Source of the DNA: Prevotellaceae bacterium
GTDB lineage: Bacteria > Bacteroidota > Bacteroidia > Bacteroidales > Bacteroidaceae
NCBI GenBank assembly: GCA_029218445.1
Contig: JAQXRI010000048.1
Location: forward strand, 1 to 35,679
Direction: 5' to 3'
Length of the DNA: 35,679 nucleotides
This document shows positions 31,465-35,679 of this stretch, in pieces. Each line of letters begins with the position of its first letter. Within the stretch, counting starts at the first letter, position 1. A program made the position numbers and the translations under genes. A model generated the notes under the pieces. The model ran no database searches, was not told the origin of the DNA, and saw nothing but the letters and a program-made list of their open reading frames with translations.

Positions 31465-33855
31465 ATGAGCATCGAAGAAACAACGCTCGGAGGCAGTAAC
31501 GAAAGCCTGTTGCTGAGCCAACTGAACGAAGGACAGCGAGCCGCCGTGGAATACTGCGACGGCGCACAACTCGTAATAGCAGGAGCTGGGTCGGGAAAGA
31601 CTCGCGTGCTGACCTACAAGATAGCATACCTCATCGAACGGGGCATGGCTCCATGGCGCATCCTCGCCCTTACCTTTACCAACAAGGCAGCCAACGAAAT
31701 GAAAGAACGTATTGGCAAAATCGTGGGCGACGACAATGCACGACAAATCGTCATGGGCACCTTCCACTCTGTCTTCGCACGCATACTGCGCGTCGAGGCC
31801 GCCAGCATCGGCTACGACTCAAACTTCACCATCTACGACCAAAGCGACTCGCGCTCGCTTGTCAAGGCCATAGTAAAGGAGATGGAGCTTGACGACAAAG
31901 TGTATAAGCCAGCGTCGGTGGCCGACCGCATCAGCAGCGCAAAAAACCGCCGCGTCGGTGCTGCCGAATATGCACTCGACCTGCGCATGACCGGCACCGA
32001 CACCGAGCGTGGAGTGCCTCGCATTGCCGAGATTTACCAGCGCTATGCCGAACGCTGCCGTCAGGCCAACGCCATGGACTTCGACGACCTTCTGCTCAAC
32101 TTCTACCGCCTGCTGAGCGACAACGACACCATGCGCCAGAAGTATGCCAACCGCTACGACTACGTACTCGTGGATGAGTATCAGGACACCAACGGCGTGC
32201 AGCAGGACATTGTGCTGCTGCTCACAAGCCAGAAGCAGCGCGTATGCGTCGTGGGCGACGATGCGCAGAGCATCTACAGCTTCCGTGGAGCCAACATCGA
32301 CAACATCCTCGACTTCGGAAGCCACTTCGACAACTCGCGACTGTTTAAGCTCGAACAGAACTACCGCTCCACACAAACCATAGTGCAGGCGGCCAACAGC
32401 CTCATTGCACACAACCGCCGACAGATACCCAAGGACGTGTTCAGCCGCAAAGACAAGGGCGACAAGATAGTGCTGAAAATGGCCTACAGCGACAAGGAAG
32501 AAGCCATGATAGTGACCAACGAGATAATGCGCCTGCGCCGTCGCGAGCAGATGGCCTACAGCGACTTCGCCATTCTCTACCGCACCAATGCCCAGAGCCG
32601 CTCGTTTGAGGAATGCCTGCGCAAGCAGAACATTCCTTACCGCATCTTCGGCGGACTGAGCTTCTACCAGCGCAAGGAGATAAAAGACATACTGGCCTAC
32701 TTCCGCCTTGTGGTAAACCCAAGCGACGAGGAGGCCTTGAAGCGCGTCATCAACTATCCCACGCGAGGCATTGGCGCCACTACTCTGGCCAAGATAATTG
32801 CCGCCGCCAACGACAACCGGCAGAGCCTGTGGAACGTGATGCGCCATGCCGAAAGCCACGGCATAAGCAAGGCCACGGCAGCCAAACTGAAGGCCTTTAT
32901 GGGCATGGTGGGCAACTGGTGCGACCGCCTGCTCACCGACGATGCCTACACCCTTGGCTCGTCCATAATACGCGAGAGCGGCGTGCAGGACGACATATTC
33001 TCGAAAAGCGAGCCTGAGGACGTAGCACGTCAAGAGAACGTGCAGGAGCTGCTCTCGGCCATGCAGGGCTTTGTGGCTGGGCAGCAGCAGGAGGGCATGG
33101 GCGACCATGTCAACCTGGCCGACTTCCTGCAGGAGGTGTCGCTGATGTCGGACATTGAGACCGACGAGGGCGACGACCAGTCGAAGGTGTCGCTCATGAC
33201 CATCCACAGTGCCAAGGGCCTGGAGTTTCCTGCGGTGTTCATCGTAGGCCTTGAGGAAAACATCTTCCCTTCGCCCATGAGTGCCGACTCGGCTCGTGGC
33301 CTTGAGGAGGAGCGCCGTCTGCTTTACGTGGCCATCACCCGTGCCGAGCGTCACTGTATGCTCACCTGTGCCCAAAACCGTTTCCGTTATGGCCGCATGG
33401 AAAGCGACCGTCCCTCGCGTTTCATCCGCGACATATCGCCCCAGTACCTAAAGGTCGAAAGTTCCATCGACCGTTATTCCAACACGTCGTCGTCACCCTT
33501 TGGCTCCGACCACCGCATGTCTTCCTACGGCAGTTCTTCTTACGGCAGTTCTGCGTATGGCGACAGTTTAAGGCAGCAGAATCCTCGTCCTGTAGCCACT
33601 CAGTTTATGGCCGACCGCAAGTTGCGCATTGTGCCGCCACGCAATGAGTCGCCAGTGGACGGGCATGTAAGCAGTCCATCCTCAGCCACATCGTCATTGC
33701 GTCCAGGCCAGCGTATAGAGCATCAGCGTTTTGGCCGTGGCCGTGTACTTGCCGTAGAGGGTGCTGGCGAGAATGCCAAGGCCACAGTAGAGTTTGAGAA
33801 TGCCGGCACAAAGCAACTCCTGCTCAAGTTTGCAAAATACAAGGTAATCGATTAA
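31465..33855 (+). CDS. pcrA: ATP-dependent DNA helicase PcrA/UvrD
   Basis: Superfamily 1A 3'-5' helicase for repair and removal of proteins from DNA, 796 residues. Motifs in order: LNEGQRAAV (Q motif, about 20), AGAGSGKT (39-46), TFTNKAANEMKER, DEYQDTN (237-243), VVGDDAQSIYSFRGA, EQNYRST, TIHSAKGLEFPAVFIVG and LLYVAITRAE. A low-complexity Ser/Tyr/Gly linker (SSYGSSSYGSSAYG, about 686-699) leads to a C-terminal Tudor-like domain, GQRIEHQRFGRGRV...KYKVI, which in PcrA binds RNA polymerase. The stop codon lies within the terminal repeat of a MITE-like element. No consensus promoter is clear upstream. Confidence 0.95.
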   Translation: MSIEETTLGGSNESLLLSQLNEGQRAAVEYCDGAQLVIAGAGSGKTRVLTYKIAYLIERGMAPWRILALTFTNKAANEMKERIGKIVGDDNARQIVMGTFHSVFARILRVEAASIGYDSNFTIYDQSDSRSLVKAIVKEMELDDKVYKPASVADRISSAKNRRVGAAEYALDLRMTGTDTERGVPRIAEIYQRYAERCRQANAMDFDDLLLNFYRLLSDNDTMRQKYANRYDYVLVDEYQDTNGVQQDIVLLLTSQKQRVCVVGDDAQSIYSFRGANIDNILDFGSHFDNSRLFKLEQNYRSTQTIVQAANSLIAHNRRQIPKDVFSRKDKGDKIVLKMAYSDKEEAMIVTNEIMRLRRREQMAYSDFAILYRTNAQSRSFEECLRKQNIPYRIFGGLSFYQRKEIKDILAYFRLVVNPSDEEALKRVINYPTRGIGATTLAKIIAAANDNRQSLWNVMRHAESHGISKATAAKLKAFMGMVGNWCDRLLTDDAYTLGSSIIRESGVQDDIFSKSEPEDVARQENVQELLSAMQGFVAGQQQEGMGDHVNLADFLQEVSLMSDIETDEGDDQSKVSLMTIHSAKGLEFPAVFIVGLEENIFPSPMSADSARGLEEERRLLYVAITRAERHCMLTCAQNRFRYGRMESDRPSRFIRDISPQYLKVESSIDRYSNTSSSPFGSDHRMSSYGSSSYGSSAYGDSLRQQNPRPVATQFMADRKLRIVPPRNESPVDGHVSSPSSATSSLRPGQRIEHQRFGRGRVLAVEGAGENAKATVEFENAGTKQLLLKFAKYKVID

Positions 33856-34080
33856 CGTGAGTTCGACCAATACCATCCTTTCATAAGTTGTAGTGCATAT
33901 AGCAAGCTACGCCCTGAAAGGGCAAAAGCTTTAATACACAATGGGATAGAAGAATTTTGCAGATGTGACATTCCATCAAAACATAATGCTTTTGCCCTTT
34001 CAGGGCGCGAGGGTAGCTTCTCGGATCGAGCAACTAACTGCCCAAGCATCGAGATTGTTCATATTCATCGAACTCACGTT
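33853..34080. mobile_element. 228-bp inverted-repeat element, long version (MITE-like)
   Basis: The left end TAACGTGAGTTCGACCAAT (33853-33871) and right end ATTCATCGAACTCACGTT (34063-34080) each differ by one base from the ends of the 75-bp element at 14218. The left end supplies the pcrA stop codon. The interior holds a second long inverted repeat and no gene. Confidence 0.75.
33904..34019. repeat. Inner inverted repeat with a self-palindromic GCCCTGAAAGGGC core
   Basis: AAGCTAC plus GCCCTGAAAGGGCAAAAGC (33904-33929) pairs with the complement at 33988-34019, interrupted by a 6-nt bulge (34007-34012). The core is itself a small hairpin. Confidence 0.75.
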
Positions 34081-34150
34081 GATTAGTTACCTTCAAATGA
34101 CTTCTTGTATAAAAAAGGTGAAAATGGTTGGTGGAATGTTTATTATTTCG

Positions 34151-34158
34151 TATCTTTG
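34151..34158 (+). promoter_or_regulatory. -7 element of the AAA/PD-(D/E)XK gene
   Basis: TATCTTTG matches the consensus, 43 nt before the ATG. GTTGG lies at about the -33 distance (34127). Confidence 0.75.
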
Positions 34159-34201
34159 CAGAAGTTATTCGTAATTTAGTGATACATAACATTTTTGAGA
34201 T

Positions 34202-35679
34202 ATGGAAAAGAAGCGACTGAAGCGACTGCCAGTGGGCATACAGACATTCTCTGAGGTGATAGGCCTTGACTGTCTGTACATCGATAAGACTGAGTATATC
34301 TGGAACATGATACACCTCAGCAAGTATATCTTCCTGAGCCGCCCGAGGCGGTTCGGCAAGTCGTTGCTTCTATCTACTATACAAGCATACTACGAGGGAA
34401 GAAAGGACCTGTTTAAGGGACTTTTCATCGAAACCGTGGAGAAGGACTGGACGGAATATCCTGTGCTGAGGTTTGGCATGAGTACAGCCAAGCATTGCAA
34501 CAAAGAGGAACTGGAATTGGAGTTGAGCAACAAGCTGACACGCTATGAAGCGATATACGGCAAGGGCGCAGCCGACGAAGTGAAACCCAACCAGCGACTG
34601 CTGGGACTCATAGAGCGCGCACATGCGAAAACCGGTCAAAAGGTAGTGGTTCTTATCGACGAATACGACGCCCCACTCCTCGATGTAGTGCATAAGAACG
34701 AAGAATTAGAATCATTGCGACAGGTTATGCGCAACTTCTATTCTCCTTTGAAAGACTGCGACCCGCATTTGGAATTCGTTTTCATCACCGGTATCACCAA
34801 GTTCTCGCAGCTCAGCATCTTCAGCGAGCTTAACAACCTGAAGAACATCTCCATGCGCACCGACTATGCCGGAGTGTGCGGCATTACCGAGGAGGAGATG
34901 CTTACCCAGATGTCCGACTACATCGACGACTTTGCCGAGGTTCAGCAGATAACCCGTGAAGAGGCCATTGCGGGACTGAAGCAGCAGTATGACGGCTACC
35001 ATTTCACGTGGCCGTCGCCCGACGTGTTCAATCCCTTCAGCCTTCTCAACGCCTTCCAGGACCACGACTACACCAACTATTGGTTCTCGTCGGGCACTCC
35101 GACATATCTTATAGAGATGCTGCGCAAGTATAATGTCGTGCCGTCGAAAATAGGAGGCGCAAGAGTGCTGGCATCGGCATTTGATGCTCCCACAGAGAAC
35201 ATGAAGAGTATAACCCCATTGCTCTATCAGAGCGGCTACGTCACCATTAAGGACTACAACCGTGCGACAAAGCTATACACACTCGACATCCCGAACTCTG
35301 AAATACGTGTAGGGCTGATGGACAGCCTCTTGCCAAATTATGTACATGAGTTTTACGATGAAGGAGGCACAACTATAGGCAACATGTACGAAGCCTTATA
35401 CAATGAGAACCTCGACGAGATGTTCCGCCTCCTCCAGGCCTATCTCCTCACCGTGCCCTATTGCGACAATGCCAACTCCGAGGGCCATTACCAGCAGCTG
35501 CTCTACGTCATCTTCTCGCTCTTCGGCAGATACGTGGAAGTGGAGGTTCATACTCCCACGGGTAGGGTTGATATAGTGATGAAGACCGCCAAGGCTCTAT
35601 ATCTTTTCGAGCTGAAGCTCAACATGTCAGCCCAGGCAGCCATCAATCAGATAGACCTCAAGGACTACTCCTCGAAGTT
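34202..35679 (+). CDS. AAA-like ATPase with C-terminal PD-(D/E)XK nuclease domain (3' end outside window)
   Basis: The frame is open from the ATG at 34202 to the window end: 492 residues without a stop. Walker A is RPRRFGKS (47-54) in the SRPRRFGKSLLLSTI segment typical of the AAA-ATPase-like family (PF09820). Walker B is VVVLIDEYDAP (about 146-156), and FVFITGITKFSQ follows. The C-terminal part has a nuclease-like core with VDIVMK (about 456) and FELKL (about 468-472), matching the PD-(D/E)XK_9 (DUF1703) domain. Only a short C-terminal portion should be missing. These genes occur in many copies in Bacteroidales genomes with no agreed function. The ATG lies 121 bp past the MITE-like element. 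Confidence 0.9.
   Translation, partial: MEKKRLKRLPVGIQTFSEVIGLDCLYIDKTEYIWNMIHLSKYIFLSRPRRFGKSLLLSTIQAYYEGRKDLFKGLFIETVEKDWTEYPVLRFGMSTAKHCNKEELELELSNKLTRYEAIYGKGAADEVKPNQRLLGLIERAHAKTGQKVVVLIDEYDAPLLDVVHKNEELESLRQVMRNFYSPLKDCDPHLEFVFITGITKFSQLSIFSELNNLKNISMRTDYAGVCGITEEEMLTQMSDYIDDFAEVQQITREEAIAGLKQQYDGYHFTWPSPDVFNPFSLLNAFQDHDYTNYWFSSGTPTYLIEMLRKYNVVPSKIGGARVLASAFDAPTENMKSITPLLYQSGYVTIKDYNRATKLYTLDIPNSEIRVGLMDSLLPNYVHEFYDEGGTTIGNMYEALYNENLDEMFRLLQAYLLTVPYCDNANSEGHYQQLLYVIFSLFGRYVEVEVHTPTGRVDIVMKTAKALYLFELKLNMSAQAAINQIDLKDYSSK

Noticed and set aside
31819..33375. A long open frame (518 codons) on the minus strand inside pcrA
   Set aside because: It mirrors the codon structure of the helicase gene, whose motifs are complete on the plus strand. 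The antisense product shows no recognisable domain and has no promoter or ribosome-binding site.
34202..35679. A defence island formed by the two AAA/PD-(D/E)XK-type genes
   Set aside because: The two ATPase genes are about 18 kb apart with housekeeping genes between, and no restriction, toxin or phage-defence partner lies beside either one.

Overview
This window (35.7 kb, no rRNA, tRNA or CRISPR array seen) looks like a chromosome segment of a Bacteroidales bacterium, most likely Prevotella or a close relative. The clues are the many promoters of Bacteroidetes type (TTTG, about 20 bp, TAnnTTTG), mostly weak Shine-Dalgarno sites, an 11-subunit respiratory complex I without nuoE/F/G and with fused nuoCD, a Bacteroidales-type glycogen operon, and AAA/PD-(D/E)XK genes. 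No gene gives a species-level call.

Layout. 1-2615: 3' end of a highly expressed GAPDH gene with its terminator, then miaA overlapping a YegS/DagK-type lipid kinase. 2722-3426 (minus): a Crp/Fnr-family regulator, divergent from the glycogen operon. 3680-8344: debranching enzyme, GT4/GT5-like glycosyltransferase and a GH57 protein whose catalytic motifs look lost. 8467-10018 (minus): a predicted outer-membrane protein and a lipoprotein metallophosphoesterase. 10163-13127 (minus): arsR, a periplasmic CXXC protein (ArsF family), a CcdA/ArsG-family membrane protein, a cytosolic CXXC thioredoxin and an ArsP-type permease. These look like a transmembrane thiol relay beside an organoarsenical-type permease, under an ArsR with two candidate operators. 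13363-14121: ydfG-like dehydrogenase. 14122-16676: an accessory stretch with palindromic elements, a DUF4143 ATPase, a 22-bp-period repeat array, a decayed gene fragment and a CCCTACA repeat cluster. 16677-19037 (minus): a large MscS-family channel. 19197-20051: BadF-type sugar kinase.

20299-30450 is the complete nuoA-B-CD-H-I-J-K-L-M-N operon, behind a consensus promoter and a leader of about 115 nt. It is followed by a secreted SGNH hydrolase, a PcrA/UvrD helicase, a 228-bp inverted-repeat element sharing its ends with a 75-bp element near 14.2 kb, and a 3'-truncated AAA/PD-(D/E)XK gene at the window edge.

A feature running through the window is that many gene junctions carry 7- or 8-bp-period microrepeats (GTCAACTC, GAGTGAA, AATTAAAG and GTGAGAG families), often touching a stop codon. 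The points I rate most worth checking are the GH57 pseudoenzyme with a lysine-rich tail, the ArsR-controlled thiol relay with its TTCG-N8-CGAA sites, the shared-end inverted-repeat element, and the 22-bp phased array.
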